The translations under genes and the position numbers were made by a program. A stretch of 64,000 bases of DNA, taken from contig NC_003155.5 in the NCBI RefSeq assembly GCF_000009765.2, positions 8,494,001-8,558,000 of the forward strand, in the 5' to 3' direction. Below are positions 1-8,327 of this stretch, one piece after another. This DNA comes from Streptomyces avermitilis MA-4680 = NBRC 14893 (lineage in GTDB: Bacteria > Actinomycetota > Actinomycetes > Streptomycetales > Streptomycetaceae). The first letter of the stretch is position 1. Each line of letters starts with the position of its first letter. The notes below the pieces were generated by a model. The model ran no database searches, was not told where the DNA came from, and saw nothing but the letters and a program-made list of their open reading frames with translations.

Positions 1-1034
1 TCCGTGTACCCCTCGGGGCGCTCGCCGCCGCACAGCACCGTCGCGCCGTTCTCGACCGCGTCGTCGACCAGCTCCTCCAGATCGGTGCGGCCCTGCTCGG
101 TGGAGAGCGGCCCGACCTCCGTGTCCTCGTCCAGCGGGTCGCCGACCTTCAGCGCCGCCATGCCCGCCGTGAAGCGCTCGGCGAAGGCGTCGAACACGTC
201 CGTGTGCACGATGAACCGCTTCGCGGCGATGCACGACTGCCCGTTGTTCTGGACCCGCGCGGTCACCGCGGTCTTCGCGGCCCGGTCGATGTCGGCGGAC
301 GGCATCACGACGAACGGGTCGCTGCCGCCGAGCTCCAGGACCGTCTTCTTGACCTGGTCCCCGGCGACCGAGGCCACGGCCCGGCCGGCCGGTTCGCTGC
401 CGGTCAGCGTGGCCGCCCGGACGCGCGGGTCGCGCAGGATGCCCTCGACGGCGCCGGAGCCGATGAGCAGCGTCTGGAAGCAGCCGTCGGGGAAGCCGGC
501 CCGGCGGAACAGGTCCTCCAGGTAGAGGGCGGTCTGCGGGACGTTCGAGGAGTGCTTGAGCAGGCCCACGTTGCCCGCCATCAGCGCGGGCGCGGCGAAC
601 CGGACCACCTGCCACAGGGGGAAGTTCCACGGCATCACGGCCAGCACCGGGCCCAGCGGCCGATAGCGGACCAGGGCGCGCGAGGCCCCGGAGTCCTTCA
701 CATCGGAATCGGCCGGTTCCTCGTCCGCGAGCAGCTCCTCGGCGTGGTCGGCATACCAGTGCATCGCCTTCGCGCACTTCGCGGCCTCGGCGCGGGCCTG
801 CTTGACCGGCTTGCCCATCTCGGTCGTCATCACCCGGGCGATGTCCCGCTGGTCCTCGTCGAGCAGGTCCGCCGCCCTGTGCAGCAGCCGCGCCCGCTCG
901 GCGAACGTGGTCGTGCGATGGGTCCGGAACGCGCTCTGTGCCGCCGCGAGCCTGCGCTCGATCGCCTCGGCGTCCAGGGCTTCGTACGTCTTGAGCGTCT
1001 CGCCGGTCGCCGGGTTCACCGTCGCGATGGGCAT
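1..1034 (-). CDS. NAD(P)-dependent succinate-semialdehyde dehydrogenase (C-terminus beyond the window)
   Basis: Aldehyde dehydrogenase superfamily protein; about 344 residues are visible and the C-terminal quarter lies to the left of the window. The ATG at 1034 begins MPIATVNPATGE, a usual start for this group. The segment MPWNFPLWQVVRF, the general-base motif LELGGSDPF (near residue 231) and the catalytic-cysteine motif NNGQSCIAAKRF (near residue 266) are all present. The S-C-I form of the cysteine motif and the overall sequence fit NADP-type succinate-semialdehyde dehydrogenases, which oxidise succinate semialdehyde to succinate; other aldehyde substrates are possible. It is transcribed away from the Nudix/ligase pair. 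A second gene of the family lies at 25323-26771 with gabT, so this copy is not the obvious GABA-pathway enzyme. Confidence 0.9.
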   Translation of the reverse strand, partial: MPIATVNPATGETLKTYEALDAEAIERRLAAAQSAFRTHRTTTFAERARLLHRAADLLDEDQRDIARVMTTEMGKPVKQARAEAAKCAKAMHWYADHAEELLADEEPADSDVKDSGASRALVRYRPLGPVLAVMPWNFPLWQVVRFAAPALMAGNVGLLKHSSNVPQTALYLEDLFRRAGFPDGCFQTLLIGSGAVEGILRDPRVRAATLTGSEPAGRAVASVAGDQVKKTVLELGGSDPFVVMPSADIDRAAKTAVTARVQNNGQSCIAAKRFIVHTDVFDAFAERFTAGMAALKVGDPLDEDTEVGPLSTEQGRTDLEELVDDAVENGATVLCGGERPEGYT

Positions 1035-1107
1035 GGCCGACCTCCTGATGCGGGCTGTCCTTCGACCCTCCCGCGCGGCGCGGGGCGGCGCAACGCGAAG
1101 GGTGCTC

Positions 1108-1572
1108 TCAGCCCGAGTGCTCCGCCAGCCGGTCGAGAAACCCCGTCTGCCCCTTCACGATCACGGCGCGCGCCCGGTCCAGGCCGAACCACTCCACCCG
1201 GTCCAGCTCGGGGAACTCCTGACTTCGGCCCGACTTCGGCGGCCACTCCATCGTGAAGGTGCCGGGCACCACGGTCGCCGGGTCGAGGTCCGCCTCGATC
1301 GCCCACGCGGTGACGATCTTGCCGTTCGCCTGCCGGACCTCGCCGAGCGGCACGGCCTGCCCGTCGGGCGGCGCGAGCCCCAGCTCCTCCTGGAACTCCC
1401 GGCGCGCGGCGTCCCAGGCCGGCTCGTCGGGCTCGTACTCGCCCTTCGGGACGGACCACGCCCCGGCGTCACGGCGGGCGAAGAACGGGCCGCCCATATG
1501 GCCGAGCAACACCTCGATACCGTCGTCGGTGTGCCGGAACAACAGCAGCCCCGCGCTGCGCTTCCCGCTCAC
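1108..1572 (-). CDS. Nudix hydrolase
   Basis: 154-residue single-domain Nudix protein. A complete Nudix box runs from GEYEPDEP to REFQEELGL (about residues 46-68) and matches GX5EX7REUXEEXGU, so Mg2+-dependent cleavage of a nucleoside-diphosphate-type bond is expected; the substrate cannot be read from the sequence. The GTG start at 1572 overlaps the ligase stop (GTGA), so it is translationally coupled to the upstream DNA ligase. Longer forms of this frame extend inside the ligase gene and are artefacts. Pairing with a ligase suggests nucleotide-pool or DNA-end cleaning during repair, but this is inference from position only. Confidence 0.9.
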   Translation of the reverse strand: MSGKRSAGLLLFRHTDDGIEVLLGHMGGPFFARRDAGAWSVPKGEYEPDEPAWDAARREFQEELGLAPPDGQAVPLGEVRQANGKIVTAWAIEADLDPATVVPGTFTMEWPPKSGRSQEFPELDRVEWFGLDRARAVIVKGQTGFLDRLAEHSG

Positions 1573-3107
1573 CGGGTCACCTCCGGGTGCGCGGCGAGCA
1601 AGGTCTCGACCGTGTCGGCCTCGGCCGGGGTCTTGTCCTCGCGGTACCGGACGACGCGGGCGAAGCGGAGGGTGACGCCGGCCGGGTAGCGGGTGGACTT
1701 CTGGAGACCGTCGTACGCGATCTCGACGACGAGTTCCGGCCGTACGGTCACCACGGAGCCGTTCTCCTCGACGGCCAGCTCCGTCAGCCGCTCGGTCTGC
1801 CAGGTCAGCATCGCGTCGGTCATGCCCTTGAACGTCTTGCCGAGCATCGCGAAGGACCCGTCCGCGGCGCGCGCCCCGAGGTGCAGGTTGGACAGCTTGC
1901 CGGTGCGCCGCCCGTGGCCCCACTCGGCCGCGAGCACCACCAGGTCGAGGGTGTGCACGGGCTTGACCTTCAGCCAGGAGGCGCCGCGCCGGCCCGCGCT
2001 GTAGGGGGCGTCGAGGGCTTTGACCACGACGCCCTCGTGGCCGCGCGCGAGCGTGTCGGCGAGGAACGTCTCGGCGGCGGCGCCATCGTCGGGACCGGAC
2101 ACGAGCGCGCGCCGCACGCGCAGCGGCTCGGGCACCAGCCGGGCCAGCTCCGCGTGCCGCTCGGTGAACGGCAGGTCGAGCAGATCCCGTCCGTCGACGG
2201 ACAGCGCGTCGAAGAACACGGGGGAGACGGGCACCGACGCGGCGGCCGCGGCCACGTCCACGCGCGAGCCCACGCGCCCGGCGATCTCCTGGAAGGAGCG
2301 CGGCCGCCCGTTCCCGTCCAGCGCGATGACCTCACCGTCCAGAATGAACCGGTCGCCCTTCAACTCCAGGGCGGCGGCGGTGAGTTCGGGCAACCGGTCG
2401 GTGATGTCGTCGAGGGTGCGGGTGTAGATCCGTACGTGGTCGCCGTCGCGGTGGAGCTGGACGCGGATGCCGTCGAGCTTCTCCTCGACGGCACACGCGC
2501 CCAGCTTGCCGACGGCCTCGGCCACGGATCCCGCCGTGTGCGCCAGCATCGGCAGCACCGGGCGGCCGACGGTGAGCCGGAAGCCGTCCAGGGCCCCCGG
2601 GCCCTCCGCGAGCAGCGCCCGCGCCACCGTCTGGAGCGATCCGGCGAGCATCACCGCCCGTCGTACGTCGGCGGGGGGCGCGCCGGTCGCCTCGGCCAGC
2701 CCCTCGACCGCGACCGCGTCCAGCGCGCCCTGCCGCACCTCGCCGGTGAGCAGCCCGCGCAGGAAGGCCTGCTCGACGTCGGTGGCCGCCGCCATCAGCT
2801 CGCCCATCAGGCGCCCGCGCCCGGCCTGCGAGCCGGTGCCCGTGACGGCGCCGACCGCTGTCAGCCGGGCGTCCACGTCCCGCACGGTGAGCGACGGCTC
2901 CGACGCGGGCGTGACCGGCCGGCCGAGGAGCTTCCAGCCGATGCCGAGCCGCCCCTGCGGAAGGCGTCCGGCCAGATACGGGATCACGATCGGCACGTCG
3001 TCCGCGTCGGCGTCCCGGAACAGCTCGGCGAGCAGCGCGATCTTCCGGGACCGCGCCGAGGTGGCGGCGACCTCCCGGGACACATGGGCGAGGCGGCTCA
3101 GCAGCAT
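1569..3107 (-). CDS. ATP-dependent DNA ligase
   Basis: 512-residue ATP-dependent DNA ligase. It has an N-terminal DNA-binding domain (about 1-190), then the nucleotidyltransferase core with the adenylation motif EEKLDGIRVQ (lysine near 210) and motif V WLKVK (near 377), then an OB-fold domain ending near residue 500. The length and three-domain plan fit the actinobacterial LigB/ligase-I-like group rather than LigD. It seals nicks through a lysine-AMP intermediate. I chose the ATG at 3107 (MLLSRLAHVSREV); an in-frame ATG at 3122 would add five residues. It overlaps the Nudix gene by 4 bp. Such ligases are accessory to the essential NAD-dependent LigA. Confidence 0.93.
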   Translation of the reverse strand: MLLSRLAHVSREVAATSARSRKIALLAELFRDADADDVPIVIPYLAGRLPQGRLGIGWKLLGRPVTPASEPSLTVRDVDARLTAVGAVTGTGSQAGRGRLMGELMAAATDVEQAFLRGLLTGEVRQGALDAVAVEGLAEATGAPPADVRRAVMLAGSLQTVARALLAEGPGALDGFRLTVGRPVLPMLAHTAGSVAEAVGKLGACAVEEKLDGIRVQLHRDGDHVRIYTRTLDDITDRLPELTAAALELKGDRFILDGEVIALDGNGRPRSFQEIAGRVGSRVDVAAAAASVPVSPVFFDALSVDGRDLLDLPFTERHAELARLVPEPLRVRRALVSGPDDGAAAETFLADTLARGHEGVVVKALDAPYSAGRRGASWLKVKPVHTLDLVVLAAEWGHGRRTGKLSNLHLGARAADGSFAMLGKTFKGMTDAMLTWQTERLTELAVEENGSVVTVRPELVVEIAYDGLQKSTRYPAGVTLRFARVVRYREDKTPAEADTVETLLAAHPEVTR

Positions 3108-3136
3108 GCAGCCATGGTGCAACGGAGGCGGCCGGT

Positions 3137-4111
3137 CTACACCCGCTCAGCCGCGTTCTCGGCCTCGCCCGAAGCGGCGGGACCCGCGGCGGCGTCGAGG
3201 TCCGCGAAGAGCAGGTCTCCGTTGATCACGGCGCCCGCCCGGTAGCCGCCGCTCGCCGCGTTCACCAGCTGCTCCGCGAATCCGATCGCGTTTCCCGCCG
3301 CCCACACGCCGGGCACGGTCGTCAGGCCCGTCTCGTCGACCACCGGATACGTGCCGAACGGTGTCTCCCGCAGCTCGGCGCCCAGCCGGTCGAACAGGTC
3401 GGTGCGCGGGACGGCGCGGGGCGCGACGAACAGCACCGAGCGGTCCCGCGTCGTGCCGTCCGCGAGCCGCACCCCGGTGAGCCGGTCCTCGTCCACCTCC
3501 AGGCCCGCGACCTCGCCGGACACCAGGGTGACCCCGGCCGCGGCGAGCCGGCGCCGGTCGTCGTGCGTGAGCTCGTCCTCGCCGACCGTGTGCAGGAAGA
3601 GGGTCACGTCCTTGGACCACTGGCTGACCATCAGCGCCTGGTGCACGCTCATCGGCGTACTGGCCAGCACGCCGAAGGCCTCGTCGCGGACCTCCCAGCC
3701 GTGGCAGTACGGGCAGTGCAGCACGTCCCGCCCGAAGCGCTCGGCGACGCCCGGCACCGGCGGCAGCTCGTCGACCAGGCCGGTGGCGAGGACCAGCCGG
3801 CGCGCGTGCACCGTACGCCCGCCCGCGAGCGTCACCTCGAACGCGCCGACGCCGCCTCGGACCACGTCCACCACGCGGCCTTGGACCAGCTCGACGCCGT
3901 ACCGCCCGATCTCCCGCCGCCCCTCGGCGAGGAACTCGGCGGGCGGCATGCCGTCCCGGGTCAGAAAGCCCTGCAGATGCGCGGCGGGCGCGTTGCGCGG
4001 CTCGCCGGCGTCGACGACGAGCGTGTGACGCCGGGCCCGGCCGAGGACCAGCGCCGCGGACAGCCCCGCCGCGCCGCCGCCGACGACAACCACTTCGTAC
4101 CTCTCGGTCAT
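3137..4111 (-). CDS. NAD(P)/FAD-dependent oxidoreductase, thioredoxin-reductase-like
   Basis: 324-residue flavoprotein of the thioredoxin-reductase fold. The N-terminal FAD motif VVVVGGGAAGLSAAL occupies about residues 7-21, and the redox motif CPYCHGWE is near residues 132-139. Thioredoxin reductases carry CxxC at this place, so dithiol chemistry is plausible; no thioredoxin gene is adjacent, so the partner is unknown. The C-terminal FAD motif GVWAAGNAIGFAEQLVNAA is intact. Start: ATG at 4111 (MTERYEVVVVGG); an upstream ATG at 4126 adds only five residues. The gene is divergent from the XRE-cupin regulator with about 70 bp between them, so the regulator probably controls it. Confidence 0.9.
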   Translation of the reverse strand: MTERYEVVVVGGGAAGLSAALVLGRARRHTLVVDAGEPRNAPAAHLQGFLTRDGMPPAEFLAEGRREIGRYGVELVQGRVVDVVRGGVGAFEVTLAGGRTVHARRLVLATGLVDELPPVPGVAERFGRDVLHCPYCHGWEVRDEAFGVLASTPMSVHQALMVSQWSKDVTLFLHTVGEDELTHDDRRRLAAAGVTLVSGEVAGLEVDEDRLTGVRLADGTTRDRSVLFVAPRAVPRTDLFDRLGAELRETPFGTYPVVDETGLTTVPGVWAAGNAIGFAEQLVNAASGGYRAGAVINGDLLFADLDAAAGPAASGEAENAAERV

Positions 4112-4153
4112 GGTGACCACCTCCACGGAGAAGGTCGCCCGACCATGACGGTA

Positions 4154-4189
4154 TTGACAAATGGCTTTGCCGATTCTGCAATATGGGCA
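4154..4189 (+). promoter_or_regulatory. Promoter of the XRE-cupin gene, possibly leaderless
   Basis: TTGACA at 4154-4159 is a perfect -35 box. Seventeen bases on, TGCAAT at 4177-4182 is a fair -10 box. Transcription would then begin close to the ATGs at 4183 and 4189, leaving almost no leader, and no Shine-Dalgarno sequence is seen before either ATG. The site lies in the 70-bp gap shared with the divergent flavoprotein gene. Confidence 0.55.
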
Positions 4190-4803
4190 TGAGCGAGGAA
4201 GAGCAGAGCGAGGAAGAGCAGAGCGAAGAAGTGCAGACGGACGCGGTTCTGGCCGAAGTCGGGCCGCGGCTGCGGCGGATCCGGAAGGAACGGGGTGCCA
4301 CGCTCGCGGGGCTGTCCGAGGCGACCGGCATCTCCGTGAGCACGCTCTCGCGCCTGGAGTCCGGGCTGCGCAAGCCCAGCCTGGAGCTGCTGCTGCCCAT
4401 CGCCCGCGCTCACCAGGTGCCCCTCGACGAGCTGGTCGGGGCGCCGCCGGTGAGCGACCCGCGCGTGCGGGCCAAACCGATCGTGCGGCACGGCCGCACC
4501 CACTGGCCGCTCACCCGGCAGCCCGGCGGTCTACAGGCGTTCAAGGTGCTCGAACCCCAGCGCAAGCTCGAACCGGATCTGCGGACACACGAGGGCTACG
4601 AGTGGCTCTATGTGCTCTCCGGGCGGCTGCGCCTGGTCCTCGGCGAGCACGACGTGGTGCTCGGACCGGGGGAGGCCGCCGAGTTCGACACGCGGGTGCC
4701 GCACTGGTTCGGGTCCACGGGTGAGGGCCCGGCGGAGTTTCTGAGTCTGTTCGGGCCGCAGGGGGAGCGGATGCACGTACGGGCCCGTCCCACCCGTTCG
4801 TGA
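4189..4803 (+). CDS. XRE-family regulator with C-terminal cupin domain
   Basis: About 204 residues. An acidic N-terminal tail rich in SEEEQ repeats (1-20) is followed by a helix-turn-helix domain (about 22-75, with GISVSTLSRLESGLRKPS as recognition region) and a cupin_2 sensor domain (about 115-195, LSGRLRLVLGEHDVVLGPGEA and HWFGST). HTH-XRE plus cupin proteins are small-molecule-responsive repressors or activators. It is divergent from the thioredoxin-reductase-like gene and likely regulates it and itself. Two ATGs (4183, 4189) are possible; I prefer 4189 because of the promoter position. The short repeat GAGGAAGAGCAGAGC in the 5' end encodes the acidic tail and could vary in copy number. 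Confidence 0.9.
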   Translation: MSEEEQSEEEQSEEVQTDAVLAEVGPRLRRIRKERGATLAGLSEATGISVSTLSRLESGLRKPSLELLLPIARAHQVPLDELVGAPPVSDPRVRAKPIVRHGRTHWPLTRQPGGLQAFKVLEPQRKLEPDLRTHEGYEWLYVLSGRLRLVLGEHDVVLGPGEAAEFDTRVPHWFGSTGEGPAEFLSLFGPQGERMHVRARPTRS

Positions 4804-4828
4804 CGCACGCGACTGTTCCCTGATGGGC

Positions 4829-4845
4829 AAGCGACCGCTTAGTAT
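4829..4845 (+). promoter_or_regulatory. Palindromic operator at the fatty-acid/acyl-CoA operon promoter
   Basis: AAGCGACCGCTT at 4829-4840 is a perfect inverted repeat (AAGCG-AC-CGCTT). It is directly followed by TAGTAT (4840-4845), a good -10 box for the quinone oxidoreductase-acyl-CoA dehydrogenase operon. A repressor bound here would block the promoter. TetR-type repressors of acyl-CoA catabolism often bind such sites, but no TetR gene is adjacent, so the protein is unknown. Confidence 0.5.
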
Positions 4846-4888
4846 GCGATCGACCCCGGTCAGACGAGCAGTCCCGTGGAGGCCCCGC

Positions 4889-5866
4889 ATGCAGGCATGG
4901 CAAGTGCACCAGAACGGCGAGCCGAGCGAGGTGATGCGCCTCGAGGATGTGGAGCGGCCGGTGCCCGGCGAGGGCCAGGTGCTCCTCAAGGTGCGGGCGG
5001 CGAACATCAACTTCCCGGACGCCCTGCTGTGCCGCGGGCAGTACCAGGTCAGGCCGCCGCTGCCGTTCACGCCCGGGGTGGAGATCTGTGGCGAGACCGA
5101 GGACGGACGGCGCGTCCTCGCGAACCCCGTGCTGCCGTTCGGCGGTTTCGCCGAGTACGCCGTCGCCGATGCCGCGGCCCTGCTGCCCGCGCCCGACGCG
5201 CTGGACGACGCCGAGGCCGCCGCCCTGCACATCGGCTACCAGACCGGCTGGTTCGGTCTGCACCGCCGGGCGCACCTGGAGGCGGGGGAGACCCTGCTCG
5301 TGCACGCTGCCGCGGGAGGGGTCGGCAGCGCGGCGGTGCAGCTCGGCAAGGCCGCGGGCGCCACGGTGATCGGCGTCGTCGGCGGGGCCGACAAGGCCGC
5401 CGTGGCCCGCGAGCTGGGCTGCGACGTCGTCGTGGACCGACGGACCGAGGATGTCATCGGCGCCGTGAAGGAAGCGACCGGCGGCCGCGGCGCGGACGTG
5501 ATCTACGACCCCGTCGGCGGGGCGGCGTACACGCAGTCCACCAAGGTCGTCGCTTTCGAGGGGCGCATCGTGGTGGTCGGCTTCGCGAGCGGCACCATCC
5601 CGAGCCCCGCCCTGAACCACGCCCTGGTGAAGAACTACGCGATCCTCGGCCTGCACTGGGGCCTCTACAACACCAAGAATCCCAAGCTGGTCCAGCACTG
5701 CCACGAGCAGCTCACCGAACTGGCGACGCGCGGTGCGATCAAGCCGCTGGTCAGTGAGCGGGTGCCGCTCGGCGGCGCCGCCGCCGCCGTGCAGCGGGTC
5801 GCCGACGGCGTCACGACGGGCCGTGTCGCCGTGGTCCCCTCGCTCGAGAACGGAGCAACCGCATGA
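4889..5866 (+). CDS. NADPH:quinone oxidoreductase family protein (zinc-free MDR)
   Basis: 325-residue medium-chain dehydrogenase/reductase of the quinone oxidoreductase type. The N-terminal catalytic GroES-like domain (ANINFPDALLCRGQYQ, PFTPGVE) is followed by a Rossmann domain with the NADPH motif AAAGGVGSAAVQLGKAAGA (about 142-160). The zinc-ligand cysteines of alcohol dehydrogenases are absent. The ATG at 4889 follows a GTGGAGG ribosome-binding site; an ATG at 4823 would run back through the operator and is rejected. The stop overlaps the next gene (ATGA), so it is co-transcribed with two acyl-CoA dehydrogenases. This suggests a role in lipid or branched acyl-CoA breakdown, for instance as an enoyl reductase-like enzyme. 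Confidence 0.9.
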   Translation: MQAWQVHQNGEPSEVMRLEDVERPVPGEGQVLLKVRAANINFPDALLCRGQYQVRPPLPFTPGVEICGETEDGRRVLANPVLPFGGFAEYAVADAAALLPAPDALDDAEAAALHIGYQTGWFGLHRRAHLEAGETLLVHAAAGGVGSAAVQLGKAAGATVIGVVGGADKAAVARELGCDVVVDRRTEDVIGAVKEATGGRGADVIYDPVGGAAYTQSTKVVAFEGRIVVVGFASGTIPSPALNHALVKNYAILGLHWGLYNTKNPKLVQHCHEQLTELATRGAIKPLVSERVPLGGAAAAVQRVADGVTTGRVAVVPSLENGATA

Positions 5867-7044
5867 CCGACGCTGCCGAACTGCGCCGCCTCACCCAGGA
5901 GTTGCTGGCCGCACATCCGCCGGAGACCACGGACCGGCTCGACTTCCTCAAGGACCGTTTCGACGCCGGACTCGCCTGGGTGCACTACCCGGAGGGACTC
6001 GGCGGGCTCGGGGTGCCGCGCACGCTCCAGGCCGTCGTGGACGCCGAACTGGAGGCCGCGGGCGCCCCCGACAACGACCCCCGGCGTATCGGCATCGGCC
6101 TCGGCATGGCCGCGCCGACGATCCTCGGCTACGGCACCGAGGAGCAGAAGCGGCGCTATCTGCGCCCGCTGTGGGCCGGCGAGGAGGTCTGGTGCCAGCT
6201 CTTCAGCGAGCCGGGCGCCGGGTCCGACCTGGCCGCGCTGGGCACGCGCGCCGTCCGTGAAGGCGACGAGTGGGTGGTCAACGGGCAGAAGGTGTGGACG
6301 TCCAGCGCCCACGTCGCCCGCTGGGCCATCCTCATCGCCCGCACCGACCCGGACGTGCCCAAGCACCGGGGCATCACCTACTTCATCTGCGACATGACCG
6401 ACCCGGGCGTCGAGGTCCGGCCGCTGCGCCAGATCACCGGCGAGGCCGAGTTCAACGAGGTGTTCCTCACCGACGTCCGCATCCCCGACTCCCGCCGGCT
6501 CGGCGACGTCGGTGACGGCTGGCGGGTCGCGCAGACCACGCTGAACAACGAACGCGTCGCCATCGGCGGCATGCGGCTGCCCCGCGAAGGCGGCATGATC
6601 GGCCCGGTCGCCGGGACCTGGCGCGAGCGCCCCGAACTGCGCACCCACGATCTGCACCAGCGGCTGCTGAAGCTGTGGGTCGAGGCCGAGGTCGCCCGTC
6701 TCACCGGCGAGCGGCTGCGCCAGCAGCTCGTGGCGGGCCAGCCCGGCCCCGAGGGCGCCGGCATGAAGCTGTCGTTCGCCCGCCTCAACCAGGAGATCAG
6801 CGGGCTGGAGGTCGAACTCCTCGGCGAGGAAGGCCTGTTGTACGACGACTGGACGATGCGCCGACCCGAACTGGTCGACTTCACCGGCCGCGACGCGGGC
6901 TACCGCTACCTCCGCTCGAAGGGCAACAGCATCGAGGGCGGGACCAGCGAGGTCCTGCTCAACATCGTCGCCGAACGCGTCCTGGGCCTGCCGTCCGAGC
7001 CGCGCACCGACAAGGACGTCGCATGGAAGGACCTCGCCCGATGA
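5863..7044 (+). CDS. Acyl-CoA dehydrogenase (first subunit of a pair)
   Basis: 393-residue FAD-dependent acyl-CoA dehydrogenase. It has an N-terminal helical domain, the central FAD/substrate beta domain (QLFSEPGAGSDLAALGTRA, near residues 110-130, and VNGQKVWTSSAHVA), and a C-terminal helical domain ending in NSIEGGTSEVLLNIVAERVLGLP. The reaction is alpha,beta-dehydrogenation of an acyl-CoA with electrons passed to electron-transfer flavoprotein. It overlaps both neighbours by 4 bp. Two adjacent acyl-CoA dehydrogenases of different type are typical of heteromeric enzymes such as the sterol side-chain FadE pairs of actinobacteria; that it forms such a complex with its neighbour is inference. 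Confidence 0.93.
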   Translation: MTDAAELRRLTQELLAAHPPETTDRLDFLKDRFDAGLAWVHYPEGLGGLGVPRTLQAVVDAELEAAGAPDNDPRRIGIGLGMAAPTILGYGTEEQKRRYLRPLWAGEEVWCQLFSEPGAGSDLAALGTRAVREGDEWVVNGQKVWTSSAHVARWAILIARTDPDVPKHRGITYFICDMTDPGVEVRPLRQITGEAEFNEVFLTDVRIPDSRRLGDVGDGWRVAQTTLNNERVAIGGMRLPREGGMIGPVAGTWRERPELRTHDLHQRLLKLWVEAEVARLTGERLRQQLVAGQPGPEGAGMKLSFARLNQEISGLEVELLGEEGLLYDDWTMRRPELVDFTGRDAGYRYLRSKGNSIEGGTSEVLLNIVAERVLGLPSEPRTDKDVAWKDLAR

Positions 7045-8153
7045 CCACGCGGAGCACGCAGCCGGATCTGCTGTACTCGGAGGAGGAAGAGGCACTGCGC
7101 GCCGTCGTCCGCGACCTCCTCCGCGATCACTGCGGGGCGGCGGACGTCATCGCCCGCACGGAGTCGGACGCCCCGCACGACCGCGCCCTGTGGAAGGCCC
7201 TGGCGGACGGCATGGGACTCGCGGGTCTCCTGGTGCCCGAGGCGCAGGGCGGCCAGGGTGCCTCGCACCGTGAAGCCGCCGTGGTCCTCGAGGAGTTGGG
7301 CCGCGCGGTCGCCCCCGTGCCCTACCTCACCAGTGCCGTCGTCGCCACCGAGGCACTGCTGGCCGGTGAGGGCGACGAGGCCGCGAAGCTGCTGGCCGCG
7401 CTCGCGTCGGGGCGGACGGTGGGCGCGCTCGCCGTCGCGCTGTCCGTCGCGCCGGGCGGAGCCTACCGGGCCGTACGCCATGAAGACGGCGCGCTGCATG
7501 GCGAGTTGACCGGCATCGCGGACGCGGCGGCCGCCGATGTGCTGCTGGTGCCCGCAGAGGACGGCGGGCTGTACGCGGTGAACGCCGACGACACGGCCAC
7601 CGTCACGATCACTCCGCAGGTCTCCTTCGACCTCACCAGGCCGGTCGCCACGGTCACCTTCGAGGGAGCGCCGGCGCGTCGCGTGGGCGCCGCCGAGCCC
7701 GCCGTACGCCGGGCCCTGCGCGCCGGTGCCGGACTGCTCGCCTCCGAGCAACTCGGCGTGGCCGACTGGTGCTTGACGGAAACGGTGCGCTACTTGAAGG
7801 AGCGCAAGCAGTTCAACCGGCCCGTCGGCGGCTTCCAGGCGCTCAAGCACCGGCTCGCGCAGCTGTGGCTGGAAGTCGTCAGCCTGCGGGCGGCGGCGCG
7901 GAACGCGGCCGACGCGCTCGCCACCGGCAGCGCGGACAGCGACGTGGCGGTCGCCGTCGCCCAGGCGTACGCGGCCCCGGTCGCCGTCCGCACCGCGGAG
8001 GAGGCCCTCCAGCTGCACGGCGGCCTCGGCATGACCTGGGAACACCCGGTCCACCTCTACCTCAAGCGGGCGAAGGCGGACTCGATCGCGTACGGCACGG
8101 CGGGCGGTCACCGCGAGGCGCTGGCCGAACTGGTCGACCTCCGGGCCCCCTGA
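7041..8153 (+). CDS. Acyl-CoA dehydrogenase (second subunit of a pair)
   Basis: 370-residue acyl-CoA dehydrogenase that starts at the ATG overlapping the previous stop (ATGA, 7041). The N-terminal helical domain (LLYSEEEEALRAVVRDLLRDHC) is followed by a shortened, divergent central domain in which the usual FAD-contact motif is poorly kept. The C-terminal domain is clear: KERKQFNRPVGGFQALKHRLAQ (about 245-270) and LHGGLGMTWEHPVHLYLKRAK (near 330-350). The weak central domain fits a partner subunit in a heteromeric dehydrogenase. It is the last gene of the operon and is followed by a hairpin terminator. Confidence 0.92.
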   Translation: MTTRSTQPDLLYSEEEEALRAVVRDLLRDHCGAADVIARTESDAPHDRALWKALADGMGLAGLLVPEAQGGQGASHREAAVVLEELGRAVAPVPYLTSAVVATEALLAGEGDEAAKLLAALASGRTVGALAVALSVAPGGAYRAVRHEDGALHGELTGIADAAAADVLLVPAEDGGLYAVNADDTATVTITPQVSFDLTRPVATVTFEGAPARRVGAAEPAVRRALRAGAGLLASEQLGVADWCLTETVRYLKERKQFNRPVGGFQALKHRLAQLWLEVVSLRAAARNAADALATGSADSDVAVAVAQAYAAPVAVRTAEEALQLHGGLGMTWEHPVHLYLKRAKADSIAYGTAGGHREALAELVDLRAP

Positions 8154-8169
8154 CGCACACCCGGAAGAA

Positions 8170-8195
8170 GCCCGCCCCACCTGGGGCGGGCCTTT
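8170..8195 (+). terminator. Hairpin terminator of the acyl-CoA dehydrogenase operon
   Basis: A 10-bp perfect stem (GCCCGCCCCA with TGGGGCGGGC, loop CC) lies 17 bases after the stop and is followed by CTTTC. Confidence 0.85.
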
Positions 8196-8327
8196 CGGTG
8201 TGCCCCGCCGCGACGAAGTGAACGCACGGCGGCGGTCCGGCCAACTCCGCGCACGGCCCTGCCCCTTGGGCTCGCGGGCGCCGCATACTCGCCGGTGTCC
8301 CGTACGGCACTTCCAGGGAGGCAGAGC

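Noticed and set aside
204..1256. Long plus-strand open frames opposite the aldehyde dehydrogenase gene
   Set aside because: Composition is rich in Arg, Gly, Pro and His without family motifs; they are antisense shadows of the GC-rich minus-strand gene.
1587..3245. 552-codon plus-strand frame opposite the DNA ligase
   Set aside because: It mirrors the ligase coding strand, has no domain likeness, and the ligase has all catalytic motifs.
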